This document shows, one piece after another, positions 33,829 to 40,806 of a stretch of DNA of 48,533 nt. Numbering within the stretch: position 1 is the stretch's first letter; the number at the start of each line of letters is the position of its first letter. The stretch lies in the NCBI GenBank assembly GCA_964346475.1, contig CAYFUM010000007.1, forward strand, positions 1 through 48,533, written 5' to 3'. The notes below the pieces were generated by a model. That model worked only from the letters and a program-made list of their open reading frames with translations. It was not told the DNA's origin and made no database searches. This DNA is from DTU036 sp964346475. Lineage in GTDB: Bacteria > Bacillota > Clostridia > Peptostreptococcales > Acidaminobacteraceae. The position numbers were made by a program, and so were the translations under genes.

Positions 33829-33851
33829 TGCTTCTTTATCTAACACAAGCT
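33829..33851. repeat. Right att junction (attR) of the inserted element
   Basis: TGCTTCTTTATC, then TA, then ACACAAG and CT, followed by the resumed protease codons AAT GTT GCA. The arm is the inverted repeat of the left junction at 30928-30947. Confidence 0.8.
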
Positions 33852-34346
33852 AATGTTGCAGGGATGAACTTTGCCATCCCCATCAGCGTGGCCATGCAGT
33901 TTCTCCACGAACTCAATATAACACCTGAGGAGAGCTCCTTTACCAGAAAATTCAAGGAGGCCAAGGCCCACTTTGATGAGGGTGAGTACAGAGAGTCCCT
34001 TGAAATACTAAGAAATATAAATGAAACCAATCCTGGCTACCCTGTAGTGGCAGACCTCCTAGCCCAGGCTAGTAGTCTAGAGGAAAACCAGCCCCAGGTC
34101 AAGGAGAGCCCAGCTTCCTCCAGCCCTCTAGTCTATCTACTGGCAGGTCTGGTGGCCCTATTGCTAATAGCCCTCCTGGTCCTCCAGAAAAAGGGCAGGG
34201 ATAAAGCCCAGCAGCCTCCACCACTAGTTAGGGATGAAAAAAGGGACCAGGTCCACCAAGAAGAGGGGGGCTATTGCACAAGTTGCGGCCATCACAACCC
34301 TCCAGGGACCAAGTTTTGCTCCAATTGTGGTAATAAACTTCTGTAA
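33852..34346 (+). pseudogene. Trypsin-like serine protease, C-terminal part, with membrane helix and zinc ribbon
   Basis: The continuation of the gene begun at 29791. It starts NVAGMNFAIPISVAMQFL, the end of the protease domain, then a TPR-like stretch (FKEAKAHFDEGEYRESLEIL). A hydrophobic helix (SSPLVYLLAGLVALLLIALL) follows, and then a C-terminal zinc ribbon YCTSCGHHNPPGTKFCSNCG. A cytosolic-style zinc ribbon after a membrane helix suggests the protease domain is outside and the ribbon inside. No credible start is present, so this half is probably not made. An alternative frame through the att arm begins at 33798, but that is accidental. Confidence 0.85.
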
Positions 34347-34357
34347 AAGGTAAAAAA

Positions 34358-34377
34358 AGTGGCCCTCCGGGGCCACT
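34358..34377. terminator. Bidirectional terminator
   Basis: AGTGGCCC-TCCG-GGGCCACT, an 8-bp GC-rich stem with A-rich left foot and T-containing right foot, between the convergent protease remnant and RluF genes. Confidence 0.85.
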
Positions 34378-34398
34378 CCTTTTCTCATAAAGACCCAG

Positions 34399-35100
34399 CT
34401 AGAGTCTTCTAATCACCTCTAGCTCTTTTTTTGTAAGATACCTCCACCTTCCCAGGGGCAAGTCCCCAAGATGGATATCCATAATCCTCACCCTCTTAAG
34501 GTCTACTACTTCATAGCCAAGAGCCCCACACATCCTTCTTATCTGGCGGTTGAGACCCTGGAGGAGGACTATTCTAAAGCTCCTCTTTCCCAGCCTGGTG
34601 ACCTGGCATTTCTTGGTGGTTACATACCTTTTCTTAACAGGGTTAAAAATCCTAACCCCCCTGGCCATGGAATCAAGAAAGTTAGAGTCCATGTTTTTAT
34701 CCACTGTAACTATATATTCCTTGCTATTTTTATTTTCCTCCCTGAGGATCTTGTTGACCACACTGCCATCACTGGTAAGGAGGATAAGTCCCTGGGAGTC
34801 CTTATCCAGCCTGCCTATGGGAAAGATCCTCTCGGGATAGCCTACAAAGTCCACAATATTTCCCTCTACATGTCTTTCTGTAGTAGAGGTAATACCAGGG
34901 GGCTTATTAAGGGCCAAATAGACCTGGTCCTTTCTTGGCCTGATAAGAAGGCCCTCCACCTCAACCCGGTCCCCCTCCTCCACCTGGTAACCAAGGCCTA
35001 CAAGGCTGCCATTGACCCTGACCTTTTTTTCTTCAATGAGCCTATCGGCCCCTCTCCTGGAAGAATAGCCCGATGAACTTATATAATTATTTATACGCAT
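34399..35100 (-). CDS. rluF: 23S rRNA pseudouridine synthase (RluF/RsuA family)
   Basis: A 233-residue RsuA-family pseudouridine synthase. The N-terminal S4 RNA-binding domain is MRINNYISSSGYSSRRGADRL. The catalytic motif is IGRLDKDSQGLILLTSDG with the active-site aspartate, and LLQGLNRQIRRMCGALGYEV is the conserved C-terminal region. Within RsuA/RluB/E/F the sequence resembles RluF (23S U2604), but subgroup assignment by eye is moderate. Start ATG has no partner gene; it is 20 bases from the DUF488 gene on the same strand. Confidence 0.85.
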   Translation of the reverse strand: MRINNYISSSGYSSRRGADRLIEEKKVRVNGSLVGLGYQVEEGDRVEVEGLLIRPRKDQVYLALNKPPGITSTTERHVEGNIVDFVGYPERIFPIGRLDKDSQGLILLTSDGSVVNKILREENKNSKEYIVTVDKNMDSNFLDSMARGVRIFNPVKKRYVTTKKCQVTRLGKRSFRIVLLQGLNRQIRRMCGALGYEVVDLKRVRIMDIHLGDLPLGRWRYLTKKELEVIRRL

Positions 35101-35120
35101 AGATACCCTTCTAGCCTAGG

Positions 35121-35474
35121 TTAATTTTCCTCTAAAAGATCCTTCAAGACCTGGGCTTGGTTGTGTTTTTCATTTTTAGCTGAGTAAATAAGGCTAACAT
35201 CCTGGCCCCTTGCTAGCTCCTTTAGTTTATCAAAATCCTCCTTGGCCTCACCCGAGGAGAGTTCCTCTCTATATCTTTTGGAAAAGTCCTCATACTTATC
35301 ATCCTCGTGATTAAACCACTGTCTTAGCTCCTTGGAGGGGCCTATCTCCTTAAGCCAGTAATCTAGGCCTGCCCTTTCCTTGGATATCCCCCTGGGCCAG
35401 ACCCTGTCCACCAAAATCCTAAGGCCATCCTCTGCTGAGCTATCTTCATATATCCTTTTAATTTTTACAGTCAC
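35121..35474 (-). CDS. DUF488 (YeaO-like) protein
   Basis: A 117-residue DUF488-family protein: VKIKRIYEDSSAEDGLRILV, DRVWPRGISKERAGLDYWLK, LRQWFNHEDDKYEDFSKRY and VSLIYSAKNEKHNQAQVL. The function is not established. Its start overlaps the stop of the M20 gene by 4 bases, so it is probably the last gene of the nitroreductase-M20-DUF488 run. Confidence 0.88.
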   Translation of the reverse strand: MTVKIKRIYEDSSAEDGLRILVDRVWPRGISKERAGLDYWLKEIGPSKELRQWFNHEDDKYEDFSKRYREELSSGEAKEDFDKLKELARGQDVSLIYSAKNEKHNQAQVLKDLLEEN

Positions 35475-36120
35475 TTGAGACCCCCTTCTAGACCATCAAG
35501 AAAGTCCAGAGCCGCTAGGGCCATAGACCTGGAACAAAGTATCATATAGTCTTCATCTACAGTAAAAAGCGAGCTATGGTTAGGAGCCCCCTCTCCTATT
35601 CCCACTATGTAGTAGACCGAGGCTACCTGGCTTGAAATAAATCCAAAGTCATCAGCACTCATCAGGGGGAGGCCAAGGCCGCTGATAGGATCTTTTAAAT
35701 TTTCTATATCCAGGCCTCTATAGAGCAGAGGGATATTTTCTCTAAAAAGCTTAGCTAGCCAGCTGGTCATCTCTTTATCATTATAAACCATGGGATAGCC
35801 CCTGTGATAGCTAAAGTTACAGCTTCCTCCAAAGGCCCCTGCTATACCAGTGGATATTTTTTCTATATTTGTAAGCATGCTGGTTAGGGCACTTTCATCC
35901 AGGCTACGAATTATTCCCTTTAGAACCACCCTGTCGGCAACTACGTTGGAGGCAGAGCCTCCCTCTATAGTCCCTAGGGAGAAGGTCCCCCTCTCCAGAG
36001 GATCTAGGTCCTTGCTCATAACCGAATTTAGCCCCACCACTATATGGGAGGCTATATTTATTGCATCTATCCCCCTCTGGGGTTTTCTTGTATGAGCCTT
36101 TTTACCCAGGACTTCAAGGA

Positions 36121-36175
36121 CAAAACCCTGGGAGGAGGCCAGGACATTTCCTTCTTCTATTAGAATCTGACCTTT
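36121..36175. repeat. 55-base direct repeat, left copy (assembly overlap)
   Basis: Begins CAAAACCCTGGGAGG and ends TCTGACCTTT, directly against the N gap; identical to 36276-36330. Confidence 0.95.
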
Positions 36176-36275
36176 NNNNNNNNNNNNNNNNNNNNNNNNN
36201 NNNNNNNNNNNNNNNNNNNNNNNNNNNNNNNNNNNNNNNNNNNNNNNNNNNNNNNNNNNNNNNNNNNNNNNNNNN
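36176..36275. other. Assembly gap (100 N), flanked by identical 55-mers
   Basis: Exactly 100 N between two identical 55-base copies, the signature of adjoining de Bruijn graph edges with k=55. Confidence 0.97.
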
Positions 36276-36330
36276 CAAAACCCTGGGAGGAGGCCAGGAC
36301 ATTTCCTTCTTCTATTAGAATCTGACCTTT
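36276..36330. repeat. 55-base direct repeat, right copy (assembly overlap)
   Basis: Identical to 36121-36175. After it the sequence continues GGATCTGTCTTCGC, which belongs to the N-terminus of the M20 gene, not to its expected next exon-like position, so the jump is suspicious. Confidence 0.95.
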
Positions 36331-36412
36331 GGATCTGTCTTCGCAGTCTAATAAGCTCATCCTCATAGCTATCAAGAAGCTCTATAAGGTCATCTTTTTT
36401 CACTTCTATCAC

Positions 36413-36787
36413 CTAAATCTCCAGGATAGACCACCTGGCCTCCCTTAGGTCCCCGGGAAAGCCCTGGATGTCATCTAGAATATACTTAATATAGTCTGAG
36501 TCGTAGCGGACCTTCCTATCCTTCATGGCAAGGATTGCCACCAGATGGCTGGCCCCCTCTATAGAAACCCTTAGTCCCCAGGCGTAGGGATAGAGCTCCC
36601 TTTTAATATCCTCATTTTCAATCAGGATAAACTTCCAGGGTTCAAAGCCAAAGGAACTGGGCGAGAGTCTGGCAACCTCCATAAGGGTCTCGAAGTCTTC
36701 ATCGGAAACCCTTCTAGTGGGATCGTAGCCCTTGCAGGCAAACCTTCTTTTAAAGATTTCAAGGATCTGATCATTGTTTATTTTCAT
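36413..36787 (-). CDS. Nitroreductase-family FMN protein, C-terminally truncated
   Basis: A 124-residue piece of an NAD(P)H-dependent FMN nitroreductase. FKRRFACKGYDPTRRVSDEDF and ARLSPSSFGFEPWKFILIEN are the FMN-binding N-terminal half; the protein stops at REARWSILEI with a TAG. Homologues run on for 70-100 residues, including the conserved LGIDSCPIEGF-like region, which is absent. The stop is directly followed by the GTG start of the M20 fragment. The truncation is next to a damaged contig end, so a real deletion or assembly collapse are both possible. Confidence 0.75.
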   Translation of the reverse strand: MKINNDQILEIFKRRFACKGYDPTRRVSDEDFETLMEVARLSPSSFGFEPWKFILIENEDIKRELYPYAWGLRVSIEGASHLVAILAMKDRKVRYDSDYIKYILDDIQGFPGDLREARWSILEI

Positions 36788-36857
36788 AAAAGCTTCCTTT
36801 CTGGCCCTTGTCTGTCCTTTCTATAATTGTAGCATTATTCTATTAAATAAGAAAAGA

Positions 36858-36870
36858 AGCCCACAGGGCT
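36858..36870 (-). terminator. Short terminator after the selenoperoxiredoxin gene
   Basis: On the minus strand AGCCC-TGT-GGGCT followed by TCTTTTCTTATTT, just after the TAG stop at 36873-36875. The stem is only 5 bp, so strength is moderate. Confidence 0.65.
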
Positions 36871-36872
36871 CC

Positions 36873-37322
36873 CTAGTCCAGGGCTCTTATAAAGTCCAGG
36901 ACCTCTTTACCGTGGCCCTTGACCTTGACCCCTCTATACTCCTTGACAAGCTCCCCCTGGGCATTAAAAATAAAGCTGGATCTTTCCACACCCCAATATT
37001 CCCGGCCATAGAGTTTTTTTAACTTTAAGACCCCAAATAATTCATGGACCTGCCTGTCTTCATCACTTAGCAGGGGGAAGGCAATAGCGTATTTTTCTGA
37101 GAATTTTTTATGGGACTCCAGGCTATCTCTACTAATTCCTATAACCTGGGCTCCCTCCTCCTCCAACTCTTTATGGACCTCCATAAACTCCTTAGCTTGG
37201 CTGATTCAGCCAGGAGTATTGTCCTTGGGATAAAAATAGACCACCAGCTTTTTACCCAGATAGTCCGATAGGGAGACCTCCCCACCCTGGCTTTCTTTTA
37301 GCGTGAAATTATACCTTTCCAA
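36873..37322 (-). CDS. Selenocysteine-containing BCP-type peroxiredoxin
   Basis: A thiol (selenol)-dependent peroxidase of 149 residues that reduces peroxides in the cytoplasm. Reading from a TTG at 37322 (behind AAGGGGG), the frame runs ERYNFTLKESQGGEVSLSDYL, then KKLVVYFYPKDNTPG, UGA (codon 39, 37208-37206), then ISQAKEFMEVHKEL and on to RGVKVKGHGKEVLDFIRALD with a TAG. BCP-type peroxiredoxins have the peroxidatic cysteine exactly after DNTPG, so UGA is selenocysteine; such seleno-peroxiredoxins are known in Sec-using Clostridia. The resolving-cysteine position five residues later (KEF here) lacks Cys, so a 1-Cys-type mechanism with thioredoxin or glutathione-like reductant is implied. A hairpin at 37170-37187 is the SECIS candidate. 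Ordinary start-to-stop reading would begin only at the ATG at 37184 and lose the active site. Confidence 0.9.
37170..37187 (-). promoter_or_regulatory. Candidate bacterial SECIS hairpin in the peroxiredoxin gene
   Basis: On the minus strand TTTATGG-AGGT-CCATAAA, a perfect 7-bp stem with a 4-base loop whose second base is G. The loop starts 26 bases after the UGA; CCAA/TTGG pairs can extend the lower stem. This fits bSECIS geometry. Confidence 0.75.
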
Positions 37323-37383
37323 AACTACCCCCTTCTATTAGGCCAAATCCTTCCCTTCATTTTAGCCAGTGGCTAGGCCCATC

Positions 37384-38022
37384 CTAAACTATCCTTAGCA
37401 TCCTTCCATGGCCCGGAGCAATAAAGCTCACATCTAGAGAAGCAAGCTCTTTGATAACTTCCTCTCTTTTTTCATCCCAGGGTATTTGATCCCGGCCTAT
37501 TTTTCCCAGGGCCTCTTCCAGGCTTGTATCTGAAACCTGACCCGCAAGATCCCCAAAGCTAATCATAAGATCACTACTATAGAGGATGCCCCTGGTCTTT
37601 TCAAAGAGTAAAAGACCTTCCCAGAGGTGCATCTCCGAAGGATAGCTTATAAATTCGTAGCTTTTACCTCCTATATCAAGCTCCTCACCCGGCCCTTTGA
37701 CCTCCAAGGTGGAAATAAGACCAAAGCCCTGAAGCTGCCTAGCGCTCACCTGGGAAGCCAGGACCTGAACCTCAGGATAGGCCTCAACTATAGCTGAAAG
37801 ACCCCCACATTCATCGGACTCAAAGTGGGAAACGAAGATATATTTAAGTTCCCTGCTACCCAAAACCTCCCTAAGCTGGATAAGAAGTTCAGGAGCTCTT
37901 GCCATGCTGCCGGTATGGACCAGTAGAGGCTCCCTACCATCTATTAGATACTGGTGAAAGCTCAGGTTTATAAGGACCATGTAGTTTGATAACTGATAAA
38001 TATCACTAAAAATTCTATTCAT
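37384..38022 (-). CDS. MBL-fold (flavodiiron-like) metallo-hydrolase domain protein
   Basis: A 212-residue metallo-beta-lactamase-fold protein close to the diiron domain of flavodiiron/oxygen-sensing proteins: IDGREPLLVHTG, then YIFVSHFESDECGG with His66, Glu68 and Asp70 of the H-x-E-x-D motif (the usual His after Asp is Glu here), YSSDLMISFGD and IAPGHGRMLRI. No flavodoxin domain is fused. Possible roles are oxygen or NO reduction with a separate partner, or sensing; unresolved. It starts after AAGGAGG and is preceded by a 170-base leader with a foldable segment. Confidence 0.8.
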   Translation of the reverse strand: MNRIFSDIYQLSNYMVLINLSFHQYLIDGREPLLVHTGSMARAPELLIQLREVLGSRELKYIFVSHFESDECGGLSAIVEAYPEVQVLASQVSARQLQGFGLISTLEVKGPGEELDIGGKSYEFISYPSEMHLWEGLLLFEKTRGILYSSDLMISFGDLAGQVSDTSLEEALGKIGRDQIPWDEKREEVIKELASLDVSFIAPGHGRMLRIV

Positions 38023-38114
38023 GATTTAATCCTCCTTATTAAAGGATATATACCCCCAAGTTTTTCTTTCTTCGGCTTATAAGTAGACCCTTCTTAGCTG
38101 GACCTAGACCTTGC

Positions 38115-38168
38115 CTTGGAGAGGGTCCCCCAAAGACCCACTAGTCTTCTATCCAGGCTAGCTCCAAG
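38115..38168. other. Foldable three-way-junction sequence in the leader of the MBL gene
   Basis: Outer 7-bp stem CTTGGAG/CTCCAAG (38115-38121 with 38162-38168) encloses two hairpins: GGGTC/GACCC (38123-38127 with 38135-38139) and CTAGTC/GGCTAG (38141-38146 with 38156-38161). Single-base linkers separate them. It lies between the GNAT gene and the MBL-fold gene, on whose transcript it would form a structured 5' leader. No known riboswitch consensus is recognised. Confidence 0.35.
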
Positions 38169-38192
38169 AGGATGGCCCTAACAATCAGCTAC

Positions 38193-38669
38193 TTAAATTA
38201 AATCCTTCCTCATACTGACCATACCGGCCTTATAGCCCAGTTTTTTATTTAATTCTAGCATGGCCTGGTTGCTATAGTGCACCGATGCCAGTATGGATTT
38301 AATTTTCTTTTCCCTACACCAGGCCTCCAGGTCCTCCTTGAGTCTTCTTGCCAGGCCCTGTCTTCTGTAGCTCTCAGCCACATAGAGGGATATTATGATA
38401 GCTAGGTTTTCATAGCCCGGCATCCTAGCCGCCCAGATAAAGCCAGAAAGATTTTTGTCTTCATCCTCAGCTAGCTGCAAATAAAGGTCTTCCCTCTCCG
38501 TGTTAATAATCCATTCCATGGTCTTTTCTATGTCTTCATCGCTGAATCCGTGCTCCCGGTTCCACTGGCGAGGTGTTTCATTATGTAGAAGAGCAATTTT
38601 TCTTATAAGTAATCCCGTCTTTACATCTAGCTGGTCCTGGCTTATATCAAGTTTTCTAAAGCTTATCAT
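38193..38669 (-). CDS. GNAT family N-acetyltransferase
   Basis: A 158-residue acetyltransferase with the acetyl-CoA loop YRRQGLARRLKEDLEAWCR near residues 110-126, preceded by the beta-4 strand LAIIISLYVAES and followed by HYSNQAMLELNKKLGYKAG. The substrate is unknown. Single gene upstream of the MBL-fold gene. Confidence 0.85.
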   Translation of the reverse strand: MISFRKLDISQDQLDVKTGLLIRKIALLHNETPRQWNREHGFSDEDIEKTMEWIINTEREDLYLQLAEDEDKNLSGFIWAARMPGYENLAIIISLYVAESYRRQGLARRLKEDLEAWCREKKIKSILASVHYSNQAMLELNKKLGYKAGMVSMRKDLI

Positions 38670-38755
38670 GATGTCTCCCTTAAATCATTAGTATTTGCTT
38701 CCAGCATAACATAGGGTAAGCCCATAGATAATGAAATTTTTCCAGCAATAGAAAA

Positions 38756-38776
38756 AGCAGGGACCCGGTCCCTGCT
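38756..38776 (-). terminator. Terminator of the smsC-smsB operon
   Basis: AGCAGGGA-CCCGG-TCCCTGCT, 8-bp stem, 5-base loop, followed on the minus strand by TTTTTC. It ends the leftward SmsC-SmsB transcript 21 bases after the stop. Confidence 0.9.
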
Positions 38777-38796
38777 AAACTAGTTCTAAGCTCTCT

Positions 38797-39750
38797 CTAT
38801 CTCATAAAGCCGCTTATTATCTCTCCCTCGGCCTCTTCTTCGGTAAGCCCCAGGGTCATAAGCTTCATAAGCTGCTCTCCTGCAATTTTTCCTATAACCG
38901 CCTCATGGATTAGACTGGCATCTATGTGGTTAGAGGTAACCTCGGGTATAGCTGTAACCGTGGACTGGTCCATGGTAATTGCGTCGCACTCGGTATGGCC
39001 GTTGCACTTATTGTTGCCATTTACTTCCGATAGGAAGACCTGCTTTGAGCTGTCCCTGGCCACTGATCTTGAGACCAGGTGGGTGCTGGAGTTCTCTCCA
39101 TTTAGGTCTACCTTAAACTTGGTTTCGGCATACTGGTTGCCATCGGTCATGATCTTTTCGTTTATTATTAGGATAGCTCCATCCCCTAGAACTGCCTGGG
39201 TATCCCTTATGGTACTATCTACCCCTTGGATCTGGAAGCTTTCCATCTCCATGTAGGAGCCCTCCTCCATATTTATTATTGTTGTGGGATTGAGGTTTCT
39301 CTTGCCGCTGCCCTGGCCCTCGCCGTAGTGCTTTTCTACATATTTGACCCTGGCGTTTTTCTCTAGGAAGAAGCGGTGGATGCCATCGTGTTCACTATCA
39401 CCATGGTCGGTGTTGTGGATACCACAGCCTGCAATAATGGTCACGTCACTATCTTCACCTATATAAAAATCATTGTAGACCAGATCACTAATGCCAGACC
39501 TGCTTATCACAACAGGGATATGGACGCTCTCATTTTTTGTGCCAGCCCTAACCCTTATATCAATTCCTGGGTTATCGGTCTTGGTTACAATCTCAATATT
39601 TTCTGTAGAGCGCCTATCAATGCCCTGGCCGTCGGCCCTTATGTTGTAGGCTCCCATGGGCATCTCATAGAGGTCTGCAACCTCCTTTAATAGCTTGCTG
39701 TATATCTTATCTTTTACACTATCGAATTTTTTATCTATTTGTATATTCAT
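38797..39750 (-). CDS. SufB/SufD-like Fe-S scaffold (minimal SmsB type)
   Basis: A 317-residue SufBD-core protein, half-length compared with classical SufB and without the N-terminal extension. The parallel beta-helix part includes IIAGCGIHNTDHGDSEHDGI, VKYVEKHYGEG, NPTTIINMEEGSYMEMESF and HTECDAITMD. The C-terminal SLIHEAVIGKIAGEQLMKLM is the conserved SufBD end. With the adjacent SufC ATPase and no SufS, SufU or SufD, it matches the minimal SMS (SmsC-SmsB) Fe-S assembly system proposed to be ancestral and common in strict anaerobes. Starts two bases after the smsC stop. Confidence 0.88.
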   Translation of the reverse strand: MNIQIDKKFDSVKDKIYSKLLKEVADLYEMPMGAYNIRADGQGIDRRSTENIEIVTKTDNPGIDIRVRAGTKNESVHIPVVISRSGISDLVYNDFYIGEDSDVTIIAGCGIHNTDHGDSEHDGIHRFFLEKNARVKYVEKHYGEGQGSGKRNLNPTTIINMEEGSYMEMESFQIQGVDSTIRDTQAVLGDGAILIINEKIMTDGNQYAETKFKVDLNGENSSTHLVSRSVARDSSKQVFLSEVNGNNKCNGHTECDAITMDQSTVTAIPEVTSNHIDASLIHEAVIGKIAGEQLMKLMTLGLTEEEAEGEIISGFMR

Positions 39751-39752
39751 TT

Positions 39753-40481
39753 CTACCTACCAGTTTCCAGGGCAAAGTGTTCACAGGTATTGGAAGCCAT
39801 AAGAAGTTCTGGCATTATTTCTTCCTTCTTGCCAATTTTCTTAACCCTTCCCTCCTCCAGGACAATTATCTCATCTGCAATATCCAGGATCCTCTCCTGG
39901 TGGGTGATAATTAGGATGGAGCTCTTTGATACAGTATGCATCTTCTTAAAAACTTGAACCAAGTTCTTAAAGCTCCACAGGTCTATTCCCGCCTCGGGCT
40001 CATCTAGGATAATTAGCTCGGTGCCCCTGGCAATCATCATAGCTATTTCAATCCTCTTTAGCTCACCCCCCGATAGGCTGCCATCCACCTCTCTTTTGAC
40101 GTAGTCAAGGGCACAGAGGCCTACCTCCGATAGGTAGTCACAGGCCTCCTCCACCGACAACTTTCTTCCTGCGGCCAGCTCCATCAGATCAAAGACCTTG
40201 ATTCCTTTGAATTTCACTGGCTGCTGGAAGGCGTAGCTCAGGCCTATTTTTGCTCTATCGCTTATGGATAGCTCGGTAATATCCCTATCCTTGAAATAGA
40301 TCCTTCCTGAAGTGGGCTTTTCTAGACCCATGATAAGCTTGGCAAGACTTGACTTGCCACTGCCATTGGGGCCTGTGATAGCTGTAAATTTCTCATCTAT
40401 ATTTAAAGATATATTCTTTACTATTTCCTTTCGAACTCCCTCTTCTTCAACGAAAAAGGATACTCCCTCTAGTCTTAACAT
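39753..40481 (-). CDS. sufC: SufC-type ATPase of Fe-S cluster assembly (SmsC)
   Basis: A 242-residue ABC-type ATPase without membrane domain. Walker A ITGPNGSGKSSLAKL (about 36-50), Q-loop region YAFQQPVKFKGI, signature LSGGELKRIEI and Walker B ELIILDEPEAGIDLW are typical of SufC. It energises Fe-S cluster assembly on the partner scaffold encoded 2 bases downstream. It is the first gene of the pair. A perfect 8-bp inverted repeat is located 40 bases upstream. Confidence 0.93.
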   Translation of the reverse strand: MLRLEGVSFFVEEEGVRKEIVKNISLNIDEKFTAITGPNGSGKSSLAKLIMGLEKPTSGRIYFKDRDITELSISDRAKIGLSYAFQQPVKFKGIKVFDLMELAAGRKLSVEEACDYLSEVGLCALDYVKREVDGSLSGGELKRIEIAMMIARGTELIILDEPEAGIDLWSFKNLVQVFKKMHTVSKSSILIITHQERILDIADEIIVLEEGRVKKIGKKEEIMPELLMASNTCEHFALETGR

Positions 40482-40520
40482 AATACTTCCTTTCTATGTA
40501 GGCTAGTGACAACTCCCTAT

Positions 40521-40543
40521 ATTCCTAGCAATTTACTAGGAAT
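40521..40543 (-). promoter_or_regulatory. Inverted repeat upstream of sufC, possible operator
   Basis: ATTCCTAG-N7-CTAGGAAT, perfect 8-bp arms, 40 bases before the sufC ATG and downstream of AT-rich sequence (TAAAATATAAC on the minus strand) that may contain the -10 box. The position suits a repressor site, for example an Rrf2/IscR-type regulator, or a small leader hairpin. Confidence 0.45.
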
Positions 40544-40728
40544 TGCCTCTAGTTATATTTTAACATAGATATAAGCCATGTCCAGCCCCGGCTAGGACTA
40601 TTTCTATATAGGTCTGGTTGGAAATATCTAGCTCAACTCCAGGTCCTCCTCTTTTATCAGTCAACTATAGCTAGTCCTCAAGCCCCTAGGGCATCTTCAC
40701 TAGAAAGCTTAAGATATGCCTAAAAAAA

Positions 40729-40755
40729 CCATCAGGTTAATTATTAGCCTGATGG
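40729..40755 (-). terminator. Terminator of the DMT transporter gene
   Basis: On the minus strand CCATCAGG, an 11-base loop and CCTGATGG are followed by TTTTTTT: a classic intrinsic terminator 52 bases past the stop. The rest of 40482-40806 holds the sufC leader and otherwise no gene. Confidence 0.93.
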
Positions 40756-40806
40756 TCAACTTGCCGGTCTTCTACAAAGAAGTTTCAAATCACTTTCTTT
40801 TCCAGC

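Larger units (their letters stand above)
30929..33851. mobile_element. Serine-recombinase integrative element remnant inserted in a protease gene
   Basis: About 2.9 kb (plus a gap of unknown size) lies between inverted att arms. Excision at the shared CT rejoins the protease codons as GSNTNVAGMNF in frame, direct evidence of a precise insertion. The reconstructed attP core ACACAAGCTTGTGT is perfectly palindromic, with longer arms TGCTTCTTTATC/GATAAAGAAGCA, as for large serine recombinases. Contents: lipoprotein, papain-like peptidase, Trp/Cys-rich peptide and a 5'-truncated recombinase. Base composition and codon use differ from the host, and the recombinase part is clearly GC-rich. The lost recombinase N-terminus means it cannot move by itself. 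Confidence 0.85.
35471..36412 (-). pseudogene. M20 family peptidase/amidohydrolase, broken by gap and probable misassembly
   Basis: Two pieces of one metal-dependent hydrolase. The N-terminus (from GTG at 36412) reads VKKDDLIELLDSYEDELIRL, then RRQIQR. The C-terminal two thirds (35471-36175) start near GQILIEEGNVLASS and include the dimerisation domain (FVLEVLGKKAHTRKPQRGID, SLGTIEGGSASNVVADRV) and GLPLMSADDFGF, HSSLFTVDEDYM. About 130 residues with the N-terminal metal ligands are missing. The right contig jumps from RQIQR directly into the 55-base repeat out of frame, so this may be a misassembly or a population variant with a deletion. The intact gene is expected to be a near-400-residue aminoacylase-like amidohydrolase. 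Confidence 0.75.

Noticed and set aside
33798..34346. Independent gene starting at 33798
   Set aside because: Its first 18 codons are att and element sequence; the real content is the tail of the split protease gene.
38115..38168. Purine-type riboswitch
   Set aside because: The three-way layout is similar, but the junction is only single bases, the loops are not complementary and the conserved core is absent.
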